From: Pseudomonas sp. DNDY-54
GTDB taxonomy: Bacteria; Pseudomonadota; Gammaproteobacteria; Pseudomonadales; Pseudomonadaceae
Assembly (NCBI RefSeq): GCF_019880365.1
Contig: NZ_CP082271.1
Coordinates: 186,001-250,000 of the forward strand
Reading direction: 5' to 3'
DNA length: 64,000 bases
This document shows positions 40,702 through 50,581 of this stretch, piece after piece. Below the pieces are notes generated by a model, which saw only the letters and a program-made list of their open reading frames with translations, made no database searches and had not been told where the DNA came from. Position 1 is the first letter of the stretch, and every line of letters begins with the position of its first letter. A program made the position numbers and the translations under genes.

Positions 40702-42894
40702 TCATAGCGCTTCCAGTTTGGCATAACTGAGCATCAACCACTTGCTCCCTTCATCCTCGAAGTTCACCTGAACGCGCGCTTGAGCTCCGGAACCCTCGAA
40801 ATTGAGGATGGTGCCTTCGCCGAACAGGGAATGACGCACACGCTGGCCGAGGTTGAATGGGGTTTCTGGCACGTTGGCGCCGTCGAACAGCGAGCCGCCG
40901 CTCATGCCCCGGCTGTTGAAGCTGCGGCTGACGGTGTTGCTCAGGCGCACTTCATTGACCAGGGCCGGCGGCAACTCGCGGACGAAGCGCGAGATCTTGT
41001 TATAGGTCTCGCTGCCGTACAGGCGCCGGGTTTCAGCGTAGGTGATGATCAGCTGTTGCATGGCCCGCGTGATGCCGACATAGGCCAGGCGGCGTTCTTC
41101 TTCAAGTCGGCCGGGCTCTTCGAGGCTCATCTTGTGCGGGAAGAGGCCTTCTTCCATGCCGACCAGGAACACCAGCGGAAACTCCAGGCCCTTGGCGCTG
41201 TGCAGGGTCATCAGCTGCACGCTGTCCTCGTGATCGCCGGCTTGTTGCTCGCCGGCCTCCAGCGAGGCGTGATCAAGGAACGCAGCCAGCGGTGTCTGCT
41301 CGTCTTCTTCACCTTCGCTGTAGTTGTCGAAGGCGCGCGCAGCGGAAACCAGTTCCTCGAGGTTTTCCACCCGTGCCTGGGCCTTCTCGCCTTTTTCGTC
41401 ACGGTGATAGGCCAGCAGGCCGGATTGCTCGATAACCAGCTGCGCCATGTTGTGCAGCTGCATGCCTTCGACTTTCAGGGCGAGTGTGTCGATCAGCTCA
41501 ACGAAGCCGTTCAGCGCGCTGGCGGCACGGCCGGAAACCACCTTGGTGCCAACGGCCTGGTGCAGCGCGGCCCACATCGAGGTTTCCTGCTGGCGCGCGA
41601 GCTGACGTAATGCCTCTACCGTTTTTTCGCCGATGCCGCGCGCCGGCACGTTGATCACCCTTTCCAGCGCGGCATCGTTGTCCCGCGCCTGGATCAGGCG
41701 CAGGTAGGCCATGGCGTTCTTGATCTCGGCCCGCTCGAAGAAGCGTTGGCCGCCGTAGATCCGGTAAGGAATGCGCTCACGCAGCAGGGCTTCTTCAAGC
41801 ACACGGGACTGAGCGTTGGAGCGATAGAGAATGGCGATTTCGCTGCGGGTCAGCCCGTCCTTCTTGAGGGCGCTTTCGATGCTTTCGACGACATAGCGCG
41901 CTTCGTCGTGTTCGTTGAAGGCCGCGTACAGGCTGATCGGTTCGCCATCGCAGCCCTCGGTCCAGAGCTCCTTGCCCAGCCGGCCCTGATTATTGGCAAT
42001 CAGCGCATTGGCGGCCTTGAGAATGCAGGCGGTGGAGCGATAGTTCTGTTCCAGGCGAATGGTTTCGGCGTCCTGGAAGTCTTCGCTGAACTGGTGCAGG
42101 TTTTCCACCCGCGCGCCGCGCCAGCCGTAGATCGACTGATCGTCATCGCCGACCACCATCAGGCTGTCGCCGCCCTTGGCCAGAAAGCGCAACCAGGCGT
42201 ACTGGACGGCGTTTGTGTCCTGGAATTCGTCGACGAGGATGTGGCGAAAGCGCCGCTGGTAATGATCGAGCAGGCCCGGGTTGTCGCGCCACAGATCCAG
42301 GGCACGCAGCAATAGCTCGGAAAAGTCGATGACCCCGGCGCGTGCACAGGCGTCTTCGTAGGCCTGGTAAATGCTCAGCATGGTCGCCAGGAACAGGTCA
42401 CCGCTCGCCTGAATGTGCTTCGGCCGCAGACCTTCGTCCTTTTGTCCGTTGATCCACCACTGGGCTTGCCGCGCGGGCCAGCGCTGCTCGTCCAGGCCCA
42501 GTTCTCGTATGACGCGCTTGACCAGCCGCTGCTGATCATCGGAGTCGAGAATCTGGAAGTTTTCCGCCAGCTTCGCTTCGCGCCAGTGGGCGCGCAACAG
42601 CCGATGTGCCAGCCCGTGGAAGGTGCCAACCCACATGCCTTGCGGGTTGACCTTCATCAGCTGCTCGATGCGATGACGCATCTCGGCCGCGGCCTTGTTG
42701 GTAAAGGTCACTGACAGGATCGAGTGCAAGGATGCGCGCTCAACCTGGTGCAGCCACGCGATGCGATGCACCAGCACGCGGGTCTTGCCCGAGCCTGCAC
42801 CCGCCAGAACCAGTTGGCGGCCTAGTGGCGCGGCCACGGCCTGGCGTTGGGCATCGTTAAGGGAATTCAGGAGAAAGGAGATATCGTCATGCAT
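40702..42894 (-). CDS. uvrD: DNA helicase II UvrD
   Basis: Superfamily 1A 3'-5' helicase acting in nucleotide excision and mismatch repair. The 730-aa protein shows motif Q/I (LNDAQRQAVAAPLGRQLVLA, GAGSGKTRVLVHRIAWL), Ia (SVTFTNKAAAEMRHRI), II (HILVDEFQDTNAVQYAWLR), III (MVVGDDDQSIYGWRGARVEN), IV (IRLEQNYRS), V (VQLMTLHSAKGLEFPLVFL) and VI (EERRLAYVGITRAMQQLIIT). The C-terminal Tudor-like tail ends KWLMLSYAKLEAL. Length is typical for Pseudomonas UvrD. Confidence 0.96.
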   Translation of the reverse strand: MHDDISFLLNSLNDAQRQAVAAPLGRQLVLAGAGSGKTRVLVHRIAWLHQVERASLHSILSVTFTNKAAAEMRHRIEQLMKVNPQGMWVGTFHGLAHRLLRAHWREAKLAENFQILDSDDQQRLVKRVIRELGLDEQRWPARQAQWWINGQKDEGLRPKHIQASGDLFLATMLSIYQAYEDACARAGVIDFSELLLRALDLWRDNPGLLDHYQRRFRHILVDEFQDTNAVQYAWLRFLAKGGDSLMVVGDDDQSIYGWRGARVENLHQFSEDFQDAETIRLEQNYRSTACILKAANALIANNQGRLGKELWTEGCDGEPISLYAAFNEHDEARYVVESIESALKKDGLTRSEIAILYRSNAQSRVLEEALLRERIPYRIYGGQRFFERAEIKNAMAYLRLIQARDNDAALERVINVPARGIGEKTVEALRQLARQQETSMWAALHQAVGTKVVSGRAASALNGFVELIDTLALKVEGMQLHNMAQLVIEQSGLLAYHRDEKGEKAQARVENLEELVSAARAFDNYSEGEEDEQTPLAAFLDHASLEAGEQQAGDHEDSVQLMTLHSAKGLEFPLVFLVGMEEGLFPHKMSLEEPGRLEEERRLAYVGITRAMQQLIITYAETRRLYGSETYNKISRFVRELPPALVNEVRLSNTVSRSFNSRGMSGGSLFDGANVPETPFNLGQRVRHSLFGEGTILNFEGSGAQARVQVNFEDEGSKWLMLSYAKLEAL

Positions 42895-43179
42895 GCCGCC
42901 ATTCTATCCGCAAACCGATCCGGCTCGCTCGCGCAACGGACGGGCGCGGCTATACGATCGTCTCGGATATGGCCGCTGTGGGTTGCCGTATGGTTGTGAC
43001 CTCGGAGGTGGCTGATCCGAAGGCCAGTTCGATGTAAGGCACGCTTGTGTCGGCAATGTTTTGCGCAGCGGTTCTCGTTCGTTGGTCGGAGCGGGCTATT
43101 GCAACAGCTAGCGACGTGCCATCATCGAGCGATGCCCCCACCATTAGACGCTATCAGGCACCCTCTTCAAGAACGCACG

Positions 43180-46020
43180 ATGATCGATTCCGCTCAAGCC
43201 ATTCAATCGGAGGGACTGACCCAGGACGAACAGGCCCTGGTCGATTCCGCTGAGCTGGAACAGCGGAGCGAGCGCACGCGGATCCTTTATCAAGGGTCAC
43301 GCACTTCCCTGTTGCTGCTGATACTCGCCAGCCTGTTGTTTGTCGGACTGCTCTGGGACGAAGCGCCGTTGCTCGAGTTGTCGCTCTGGTCCGGTTGGAC
43401 GGTATTGCTGGCGCTACTACGCCTGCATCAGGCGAGGCTGTTCGCCAAGGCGGACGCGGTGGACCAACAGCGCCCGTATTGGCGCCATGCGTTTCTTGTC
43501 GGTAGCGTCACCACCGCGATCACGCTGTGCTATGCCATCTTGGAATTGGTGCCCGGCGAATCGCTCGTTCAGCAGACTATTCTCTACGGCGTGGCCGGCT
43601 CGGTCATCGTCGCGTGCGGCGTAACCAGCGGCGTTTCGCTCGGTGCTTTTTTCTGCTTCGCCTTACCCAGTCTTCTCCCGGCCGCGTTCATGCTATTGAG
43701 CAGCGAGCAGGCGCAGCAGCAGGCATGGGGCGTGCTCGCCGTCATCGTTTTGCTGATGCTCAGCATGGTCGCCTGGCAGACCAACCGTTTACTGGCCGCG
43801 AGCCTGCAGCAGCGCGCTCAGAATCAGCAATTGATCGCGCGCCTCCAGCGCATGCGCGGCGAGGCGACCGAGCTGAACGGTGAGCTGGCGCGCGAGATCG
43901 AGCAGCGCCGGCAGGCAGAAGCCCAGTTGCAAGAAGCGCTTGAGGGGCTCGAACAACGCGTCGCCGAACGCACCGCCGAGCTCGGCGAGAGTGAAGCGCA
44001 GCTGAACCTCGCGCTGGAGGCCAGCGAATTGGGGCTGTGGGATTGGGACCTCGAGCATGACGAGCTCCATCATTCACGATTGGAAGTGGTATTTGGTATC
44101 GGTCGTACGGCCCGGCTGCGGTTGGCCGACCCGCAACGACCGAAAATTCACCCAGACGACCTGGCGCATGTCCGCCAAACCATCATCACGCATCTCAAAG
44201 GGGAAACCGATCGCTACTCGGTTCAGTATCGTGCGCTGATGGCGGACGGTCGTTGCCTGTGGATGGAGGATCGCGGGCGGGTCATCGAGCGGGCCGACAA
44301 CGGCCGGGCGTTGCGGATGATCGGCACACGTCGGGATGTCAGTGAAGCGCATCGGCAGGCGGAGCAACAACGTCTGGCCGCCACCGTGTTTGAGGCCGCG
44401 GGGGAAGGCATGGCGATCCTGGACGCCAATTTCCGCCTGTTGGCGGTCAATGATGCGTGCTGCGCCCTCTCCGGTTATGCGCGCGACGAGCTCGTCGGCC
44501 ACAGCGTCGCACGCTTGGCCAGTTCCGAGGACAGCCGTCAGCAGTTCCCGTCGATACGCGAATGCCTGGCGCGCGAAGGGCGCTGGCAGGGCGAGTTGAT
44601 CGAAACCCGCAAAAACGGCGAGGTCTACCCACAGTGGGCACAGCTGCGGGCCGTGCTAGACGGTCAGGGCAACCTCACGAACGTAGTGGTGTTCGTTTCC
44701 GACCTCAGCGTACGGCGGCAGGTGGAAGAGCGCCTGCGCTACCTCACGCACTTCGACGAGCTCACCGGGCTGGCCAATCGCAGCCTGTTGAAAGCCCGCC
44801 TGCACAGTGCCTGCGAGCGTACCCGCAACAGCACGCGCGGATTGGCCGTGCTGTACATCGACCTTGACCGTTTCAAGGTGCTGAACCAGAGCCTTGGCCA
44901 TGAGGCGGCCGACCAGCTCCTACGCGAAGCTGGCCGGCGGATGTCGCATACGTTCTCCGATGCCGACACCATCTCGCGGCTGTCGGGCGATGAATTCGTG
45001 GTGGTGCTGGAAGGCTACGGTAGCCTGTCTACACTGGCGAATATCGGTAGCCGTCTGCTGTCGCGCATGAGCAAGCCGATGCTGATTGACGGCCAAGAGC
45101 TGGTGGTCAGTGCCTCCATCGGTGTCAGCCTGATGCCGGATAATGCGCGCGAAGCCACCGCCCTGCTGCTGCAGGCGAACATGGCCATGCAGCACGCCAA
45201 ACACCTGGGCGGCAATACGCTGCAGTTCTTCACGGAACGTCTGCAGGCGTCCAGTCTGGAAAATCTGAAGCTCGAAAACCAGCTACGGCGCGCCATTGAC
45301 GAGCGGCAGCTGGAAGTCTTTTACCAGCCACGACTGAATGTGGCAGAAGACCGGCTGGACGCGGCCGAGGCGCTGGTGCGCTGGCGGCATCCGCAGCAGG
45401 GCCTGATTGCTCCAGGCGACTTCATTCCACTGGCCGAAGAGACCGGGCTGATTATCCCGTTGGGTGAATTCGTTTTGCGTGAAGCGTGCCGGCAAGCCCG
45501 CCAGTGGCAGCTGGACGGGCGGGCGGAGATCCGCGTCTCGGTCAATCTGTCGGTGAAGCAGCTGCGTCAGGGCAACTTCGTCAGCCTGGTGCGTCACGTG
45601 CTGGACGAGACCGGGCTGCCAGCCGACAAGCTCGAGCTTGAGCTGACCGAGAGCCAACTGCTCGACGACATCGACAACGCAGTCAGCATCAGCCATCAGC
45701 TGCGCGCACTCGGGGTGCGGCTGGCCATCGACGATTTCGGCACCGGGTACTCGTCACTCAGCTATTTGAAACGGTTCCCGGTGGATTTCGTCAAGATCGA
45801 CCGCTCGTTCATCTCGGAACTGGAGCAGGTCGGGGGTGATGCCGCCATCGTCCGCGCGATCATCGCCATGGTCCACAGTCTGGAGCTGAAGGTGGTGGCC
45901 GAGGGCGTCGAGACCCAGGCCCAGATGGACTTCCTCAAAGCCCACGGCTGCGACGAGATTCAGGGCTATTTGATCAGCCGACCGGTACCGGCTGATGAGT
46001 TCGTGAAGCTACTGGTTTAG
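43180..46020 (+). CDS. Membrane PAS-GGDEF-EAL protein
   Basis: The chosen ATG at 43180 gives 946 aa starting [20 protein letters not shown]; longer frames start at 43132 (ATG) or 43045 (TTG). Five or six membrane helices occupy about residues 40-215 ([39 protein letters not shown]). A coiled coil follows ([20 protein letters not shown]), then two PAS domains with PAC ([40 protein letters not shown]). The GGDEF domain reads [13 protein letters not shown] (SGDEF at 602-606, first Gly replaced by Ser). The EAL domain has intact EAL at 730-732, [20 protein letters not shown] and KIDRSFI. The EAL half should be an active c-di-GMP phosphodiesterase; cyclase activity of the SGDEF half is uncertain. 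Confidence 0.9.
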   Translation: MIDSAQAIQSEGLTQDEQALVDSAELEQRSERTRILYQGSRTSLLLLILASLLFVGLLWDEAPLLELSLWSGWTVLLALLRLHQARLFAKADAVDQQRPYWRHAFLVGSVTTAITLCYAILELVPGESLVQQTILYGVAGSVIVACGVTSGVSLGAFFCFALPSLLPAAFMLLSSEQAQQQAWGVLAVIVLLMLSMVAWQTNRLLAASLQQRAQNQQLIARLQRMRGEATELNGELAREIEQRRQAEAQLQEALEGLEQRVAERTAELGESEAQLNLALEASELGLWDWDLEHDELHHSRLEVVFGIGRTARLRLADPQRPKIHPDDLAHVRQTIITHLKGETDRYSVQYRALMADGRCLWMEDRGRVIERADNGRALRMIGTRRDVSEAHRQAEQQRLAATVFEAAGEGMAILDANFRLLAVNDACCALSGYARDELVGHSVARLASSEDSRQQFPSIRECLAREGRWQGELIETRKNGEVYPQWAQLRAVLDGQGNLTNVVVFVSDLSVRRQVEERLRYLTHFDELTGLANRSLLKARLHSACERTRNSTRGLAVLYIDLDRFKVLNQSLGHEAADQLLREAGRRMSHTFSDADTISRLSGDEFVVVLEGYGSLSTLANIGSRLLSRMSKPMLIDGQELVVSASIGVSLMPDNAREATALLLQANMAMQHAKHLGGNTLQFFTERLQASSLENLKLENQLRRAIDERQLEVFYQPRLNVAEDRLDAAEALVRWRHPQQGLIAPGDFIPLAEETGLIIPLGEFVLREACRQARQWQLDGRAEIRVSVNLSVKQLRQGNFVSLVRHVLDETGLPADKLELELTESQLLDDIDNAVSISHQLRALGVRLAIDDFGTGYSSLSYLKRFPVDFVKIDRSFISELEQVGGDAAIVRAIIAMVHSLELKVVAEGVETQAQMDFLKAHGCDEIQGYLISRPVPADEFVKLLV

Positions 46021-46060
46021 CGCGCCGAAGACGAGCCGCCGGGTGGCGCCCCACAGTCTC

Positions 46061-46142
46061 GTAGGGTGGGCTTCAGTCTTGTAGGGTGGGCTTCAGCCCA
46101 CCAGCAATGGCACGCGTAGCAGCAAGCGGTGGGCTGAAGCGG
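46061..46142. repeat. REP palindromes between two genes
   Basis: GTAGGGTGGGCTTCAG occurs at 46061 as a broken copy and at 46081 as a full palindrome (GTAGGGTGGGCTTCAGCCCACC positions 46081-46102). It is followed by an inverted, truncated partner at 46128-46142. It is the same family as the 21230 array. Confidence 0.8.
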
Positions 46143-46179
46143 AGCGCCGCCTGCGCTTTCCTGGCCATGCGCCTGCCTC

Positions 46180-47535
46180 TTAGCCTCTCGTAGTGCTTCC
46201 GTTCAGCTCGCGCATCACCAATGCGTAACGCAGATCCACCGTTTCCGGGACCGGCATGTAGAGCACGTGGCCATCGCCAGGCGCCACCTCGGTGCGTTCG
46301 CCGCGCTTGGTCTCCAGCGCTTCCAGGCGGAAATTCAGATTGCCCTGCGGCGTCATCAATTCCAGCCGGTCACCGACCCCGAAGCGGTTTTTGACGATGA
46401 CTTCGGCCAGCCCGTTGCGTCGCTCGCCGGTCAGCTCGCCGACGAATTGCTGCCGATCTGACAACGAGAAGCCGCGCTCGTAGTTCTGGTATTCATCGTG
46501 CACGTGGCGGCGCAGGAAGCCTTCGGTGTAGCCGCGGTGGGCGAGCGACTCCAGCGTGTCCATCAGCGATTTATCGAAGGGACGACCGGCGACGGCATCG
46601 TCAATGGCCTTGCGGTAGACCTGGGCGGTGCGCGCCACGTAGTAGTGAGATTTGGTCCGACCTTCGATTTTCAGCGAGTGAACGCCCATCTGCACCAGCC
46701 GCTCGACATGCTGCACGGCGCGCAGGTCCTTGGAATTCATGATGTAGGTGCCGTGCTCATCCTCGAAGGCCTCCATCAGCTCGCCAGGGCGACTGCCGTC
46801 TTCGAGCAGAAACATATGATCAGTCGGTGCGCCGGCGCCCAGGGTGGGCTCGATCTGCTGCACCGGGATCGGCTGGTACTGCTGCACGATGTTGCCAAGT
46901 TCGTCTTCCTTGCCCTCGTGAGCCTTGTATTCCCAGCGGCAGGCATTGGTGCAGGAGCCCTGGTTAGGGTCGCGCTTGTTGATGTAGCCCGAGAGCAGGC
47001 AGCGGCCGGAATAGGCCATGCACAGCGCACCGTGGACGAACACTTCGAGTTCCATGCCTGGCACTTTCTCGCGGATCTCGCCGATCTCTTCCAGCGACAG
47101 CTCACGGGAAAGGATCGCCCGTGTCAGGCCCTGCTGTCGCCAGAACTCGACGCTGGCCCAGTTCACTGCGTTGGCCTGCACCGACAGGTGAACGGTCATC
47201 GCGGGGAAGTGCTGGCGGACCAGCATGATCAGGCCCGGGTCGGACATGATCAGCGCATCGGGACCCATTGCCACGACTGGCTCCAAATCCTTGATGAACG
47301 TCCGCAGTTTCGCGTTGTGCGGAGCGATATTGACCACCACGTAGAACTGCTTGCCCTGGGCGTGGGCTTCGTCGATGCCGAGCTTCAGATTGGCATGATC
47401 AAACTCGTTGTTGCGCACCCGCAGGCTGTAGCGAGGCTGGCCCGCGTAGACGGCGTCGGCGCCATAGGCGAAGGCGTAACGCATGGATTTCAGGGTGCCG
47501 GCAGGTGACAGCAGTTCGGGGCGAAGGAGGGTCAT
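46180..47535 (-). CDS. trhP: U32-family tRNA hydroxylation protein TrhP (YegQ)
   Basis: Prephenate-dependent 5-hydroxyuridine formation at tRNA position 34 is the known role of YegQ/TrhP. The 451-aa protein begins RPELLSPAGTLKSMRYAFAY then GADAVYAGQPRYSLR. It contains the peptidase-U32 signature region ELEVFVHGALCMAYSGRCLL, SGYINKRDPNQGSCTNACRW, with the conserved Cys residues, and KIEGRTKSHYYVARTAQVYR. The C-terminal U32 domain (RFGVGDRLELMTPQGNLNFR) is present, as in YegQ rather than in the shorter UbiU/UbiV. It is annotated as a peptidase in older records. Confidence 0.9.
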   Translation of the reverse strand: MTLLRPELLSPAGTLKSMRYAFAYGADAVYAGQPRYSLRVRNNEFDHANLKLGIDEAHAQGKQFYVVVNIAPHNAKLRTFIKDLEPVVAMGPDALIMSDPGLIMLVRQHFPAMTVHLSVQANAVNWASVEFWRQQGLTRAILSRELSLEEIGEIREKVPGMELEVFVHGALCMAYSGRCLLSGYINKRDPNQGSCTNACRWEYKAHEGKEDELGNIVQQYQPIPVQQIEPTLGAGAPTDHMFLLEDGSRPGELMEAFEDEHGTYIMNSKDLRAVQHVERLVQMGVHSLKIEGRTKSHYYVARTAQVYRKAIDDAVAGRPFDKSLMDTLESLAHRGYTEGFLRRHVHDEYQNYERGFSLSDRQQFVGELTGERRNGLAEVIVKNRFGVGDRLELMTPQGNLNFRLEALETKRGERTEVAPGDGHVLYMPVPETVDLRYALVMRELNGSTTRG

Positions 47536-47718
47536 GACGGGGGTGGCTCGGTCTATCAGAAGTGCGCGAATTCTACTGAGTCGACGGCTGCTTTTCCCCG
47601 TGTCAGATCAAGACGGCAGCGAACTCCTGGAGCCTCCTCCAGTCACTCATAGGGTGAGCTTGAGTCGAGCGTATCGAGTTCCGATGCAAGCCAACCCGTT
47701 ATCAGCCGGAGGCCCATC

Positions 47719-48186
47719 GTGAGCGAATACCCCGTCGATACCCGAGGCAGCCTGACCGCAACGATCTTTCTCGGGATCGGTTTGATGGCCGCCATCGACG
47801 AGATCGTCTTCCATCAGATACTGGCGTGGCACCACTTCTTTGACCGGTCCACACAGCCCATCGCGCTGCTCTCGGACGGCCTGTTGCATGCCGCCGAGTT
47901 GCTGATGCTGGCCGCCGGCTTTTACCTGTTCGTGCAGCTGAGCGGACGCCGCGCGGTGTCGCGCTTGCATGCCTGGGCTGGACTGTTCCTCGGCGCGGGC
48001 GGCTTTCAGCTGTTCGACGGGATCGTCGATCACAAGATCCTCAGGCTGCACCAGGTGCGCTACGTCGATAATCTCCTCGTCTATGACCTGGCGTGGAATG
48101 CCTTCGGCGCGCTGTTGCTGACAATAGGGTTCGTCGTCTGGCGCAAAGCCAGGTCGTCGCACGCCTCGTCGTACGGAGGCCGATAG
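47719..48186 (+). CDS. DUF2243 membrane protein
   Basis: GTG start with GGAGG at about 47708-47712. The 155-aa protein has four membrane helices (TATIFLGIGLMAAIDEIVFH; LLHAAELLMLAAGFYLFVQL; AWAGLFLGAGGFQLFDGIVD; LAWNAFGALLLTIGFVVW). Conserved His residues flank the helices (FHQILAWHHFF, GIVDHKILRLHQVRY), a pattern suggestive of metal handling. It is followed after 3 bp by a CtaG-family gene, a frequent pairing. The function is not established; a role in copper or oxidase assembly is inferred from the partner. Confidence 0.85.
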   Translation: MSEYPVDTRGSLTATIFLGIGLMAAIDEIVFHQILAWHHFFDRSTQPIALLSDGLLHAAELLMLAAGFYLFVQLSGRRAVSRLHAWAGLFLGAGGFQLFDGIVDHKILRLHQVRYVDNLLVYDLAWNAFGALLLTIGFVVWRKARSSHASSYGGR

Positions 48187-48189
48187 TCA

Positions 48190-49002
48190 GTGGCGCACGA
48201 TACCCATCTACTCACTCTGGTCGGGACCTCTCTGTTCGTCTTGCTGACGCTGGCGCTCTGGTTTGCTTATGTCCTGGGCGTGCGCGCACAACGGCGGCGC
48301 CGCAAGCCATGGCAATGCTGGCGGATAGTCAGTTTCAGCCTGGGTTGCGGGCTGTTGGTAGTGGCGTTTTCGCCGTTCATGGTCGAGTGGGGGCATGCAG
48401 ACTTGCGCGGGCATATGGCGCAACACCTGCTGCTCGGCATGTTCGCGCCCATCGCGCTGATGCTCGGTGCGCCAGGCACGTTGCTGTTGCGCAGTGTGCC
48501 GGTGGTGACTGCCCGACGTATCACCGAGTTCGCAGATCGCGTGCCGGTGCGCTGCCTCAGCCATCCGGTCACCGCGCTGCTGTTGAATGTCGGTGCGATG
48601 TACGTTCTCTACCTCACCCCGCTATATCAGCTGAGTTTCAGCGAACCTCTTCTGCATATCTGGCTGCATCTGCATTTCGTCCTGGCGGGCTATCTGTTCA
48701 GTTGGTCGATTGCCGGACCGGACCCTGCGCCGCATCGACCCGGCATGCGAATGCGGCTGGCCGTGCTGTTCGTGGCAATCGCCGCTCACACCGTGCTTGG
48801 CAAGCTTATGTATGCCTACGGCTTCCCGCGCGATGCCGGCCATGACTTGGCGGAAATCGAAGCCGCTGCGCAACTCATGTATTACGGCGGCGATTTCGCT
48901 GAGCTGTTGCTGGCGGTGGTGTTTTTTGCTGCTTGGTATCGGCGGCGGAAACTGCCCGAGACGGTTAGCGAAAGCGGACAGCACACCGCCGGCCATGGCT
49001 AG
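48190..49002 (+). CDS. CtaG-family (caa3-type) cytochrome c oxidase assembly protein
   Basis: GTG start 3 bp after the DUF2243 stop. The 270-aa polytopic protein (seven or so helices) matches the caa3_CtaG family: FSPFMVEWGHADLRGHMAQH, LLLGMFAPIALMLGAPGTLL, LHIWLHLHFVLAGYLFSWSI, AGPDPAPHRPG, and a late helix with YYGGDFAELLLAVVFFAAWY. Conserved His residues in HMAQH and HLHF fit copper or haem binding. This is not the Cox11-type CtaG. No oxidase genes are in the window. Confidence 0.88.
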   Translation: MAHDTHLLTLVGTSLFVLLTLALWFAYVLGVRAQRRRRKPWQCWRIVSFSLGCGLLVVAFSPFMVEWGHADLRGHMAQHLLLGMFAPIALMLGAPGTLLLRSVPVVTARRITEFADRVPVRCLSHPVTALLLNVGAMYVLYLTPLYQLSFSEPLLHIWLHLHFVLAGYLFSWSIAGPDPAPHRPGMRMRLAVLFVAIAAHTVLGKLMYAYGFPRDAGHDLAEIEAAAQLMYYGGDFAELLLAVVFFAAWYRRRKLPETVSESGQHTAGHG

Positions 49003-49018
49003 AGCCAGGGCCGGCGGT
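48985..49018. terminator. Strong hairpin between convergent ctaG-like and ask genes
   Basis: ACCGCCGGCC (48985-48994) pairs with GGCCGGCGGT (49009-49018), extended by TGGCT/AGCCA inside. It is very stable and centred between the two stops, though without a T tract. Confidence 0.55.
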
Positions 49019-49043
49019 AGGGGAGGAGCCGTAAAGCTGGAAC

Positions 49044-50477
49044 TCAGGCTGCGGCGATCACGTCGCCATGGTTCTCCGGCTCGATCAGCGCACGATGCAG
49101 CGCCGCCACGGCAGCGTCGTAGTCGTCTTCGTTGACCACGCACTGCATTTCAACCTGGCGGATCGACTGGTGCACAGCCTGGATGCTAATGCCTGCGCCG
49201 GCCAGTGCCGCCACGGTCTTGGCAAGAATGCCCTTGACCTTGAGGTCCGAGCCGATCGCCGAGACGATGGAGACGTTGTGCACCGTGACCTCAGCGGCTG
49301 GGTACTTTTCTTCGATCAGCCGGGCGGCCCGGTTGATCAGCTTGCGTGAGCCCGAAGCCGCGTAGTAGGTGATGCTATTGGCGTCGGAGTCCTTGTTCAC
49401 CACGTACAGGCGCAGTTGCTTGAGCAGCTTGCTGATCTCGATGTCGTAGCCGACATCGCCGAGCATGTCCTGATCGAATACCTCGATGCCGAAGACGTCC
49501 TTGCGCCCCGCAATGATCTCGACGCAGGGCCGTTCGCTCTTGTAGTCCTGGCTGATGAGCGTGCCGGCGTGCTCGGGCTCGAAGGCATTTTTGATGCGCA
49601 GTTCGATGCCGGCGCGGCGCAGCGTTTTGGCCGCACGCGGATGAATCGCTTCCATGCCCAGATTGGATAGCTGGTCCGCGACGTCATAGTTGGTGCGGCC
49701 AATGGTGACCACCTTGTCCGCGCCTACCAGGTTCGGGTCGGCACTGGAAAGATGGAATTCCTTGTGAATGATCGCCTCGCGTGCACCGGTCGCTGCCGCA
49801 ATCTGGGCGAAGGTGATCTCGCTGTAGCCGCGATCGAAGGTGTTCATCAGCCCTTCGCTGCAATGGGTGTAACCCGTCGCCACCACCAGCTCGCGGGAGA
49901 GGTCCACCTCTTCGAAGCTGTGGCGGACCATTTCCTCGAAAGGCAGCGGTGCGTCACGGTGCCAACCGGTCAGGTCGACCATCTTCGCGTTGACACCGCG
50001 GTGCTTGAGCGCCAGCACTGAGTTGAACGCGCTGTGCGCTTCGCCAAGGGACGCGAGCATTTCACGAACTTTCATCAAATGTTCGTCAAGCTGAAAATGG
50101 CCATAGGCGCAGAGGCGCTGCAGGCTGCTCATGCACTCGCGGGCATCGTCGATCCGCGAGTTGACGAACTGGTTGGCGGCGCGTTGCTCGAACGCGCTGG
50201 CGAACAGCTCGGCATTCTTGCCCAACATGCGCTCACGCACCGTTTCCAGCGCTTCGAGCCAGGCGCCTTCGCTGCGCGCATCGGCAAACCGCTGGTAGAC
50301 ACCAGGCTCGCCGGTTTTCTTGTGTTCCAGCAGCAGATTGGTCATGCCGCTGTAAGCCGATACGACAAACACGCGCTGATAGAGCGCGTCGCCCTGGCGC
50401 TGACCAATGAAGATGTTGTTCAGTACTTCGTCAAAGCGGCTCATGGATGTGCCGCCGATTTTTTCTACGGTATGCAT
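49044..50477 (-). CDS. ask: Ectoine-cluster aspartate kinase (Ask_Ect)
   Basis: Aspartate kinase phosphorylates aspartate at the head of the pathway to aspartate-semialdehyde, the precursor of ectoine. The 477-aa enzyme has the kinase start MHTVEKIGGTSMSRFDEVLN, nucleotide and substrate segments (RVFVVSAYSGMTNLLLEHKK; GYSEITFAQIAAATGAREAI) and two C-terminal ACT domains (SIVSAIGSDLKVKGILAKTV, ALAGAGISIQAVHQSIRQVE). It is the fifth gene of the ect cluster. The specialised ectoine-linked kinases are thought to be less sensitive to lysine/threonine feedback. A hairpin in the 104-bp gap after ectD may modulate read-through. Confidence 0.93.
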   Translation of the reverse strand: MHTVEKIGGTSMSRFDEVLNNIFIGQRQGDALYQRVFVVSAYSGMTNLLLEHKKTGEPGVYQRFADARSEGAWLEALETVRERMLGKNAELFASAFEQRAANQFVNSRIDDARECMSSLQRLCAYGHFQLDEHLMKVREMLASLGEAHSAFNSVLALKHRGVNAKMVDLTGWHRDAPLPFEEMVRHSFEEVDLSRELVVATGYTHCSEGLMNTFDRGYSEITFAQIAAATGAREAIIHKEFHLSSADPNLVGADKVVTIGRTNYDVADQLSNLGMEAIHPRAAKTLRRAGIELRIKNAFEPEHAGTLISQDYKSERPCVEIIAGRKDVFGIEVFDQDMLGDVGYDIEISKLLKQLRLYVVNKDSDANSITYYAASGSRKLINRAARLIEEKYPAAEVTVHNVSIVSAIGSDLKVKGILAKTVAALAGAGISIQAVHQSIRQVEMQCVVNEDDYDAAVAALHRALIEPENHGDVIAAA

Positions 50478-50543
50478 CGATTCAACGTCCCGTCTTGGGG
50501 TGAATTTTCATCCCTGGGCCACCTTTCGGCAGGCCAACAAAGA

Positions 50544-50570
50544 TCAGGCCCGGTATGTGTGCGGGCCTGA
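50544..50570 (-). terminator. Hairpin between ectD and ask
   Basis: Arms TCAGGCCCG (50544-50552) and CGGGCCTGA (50562-50570). On the transcribed minus strand the hairpin is followed by TCTTTGTT, a weak T tract, so partial termination before ask is plausible. Confidence 0.5.
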
Positions 50571-50581
50571 TTAACCTAATT

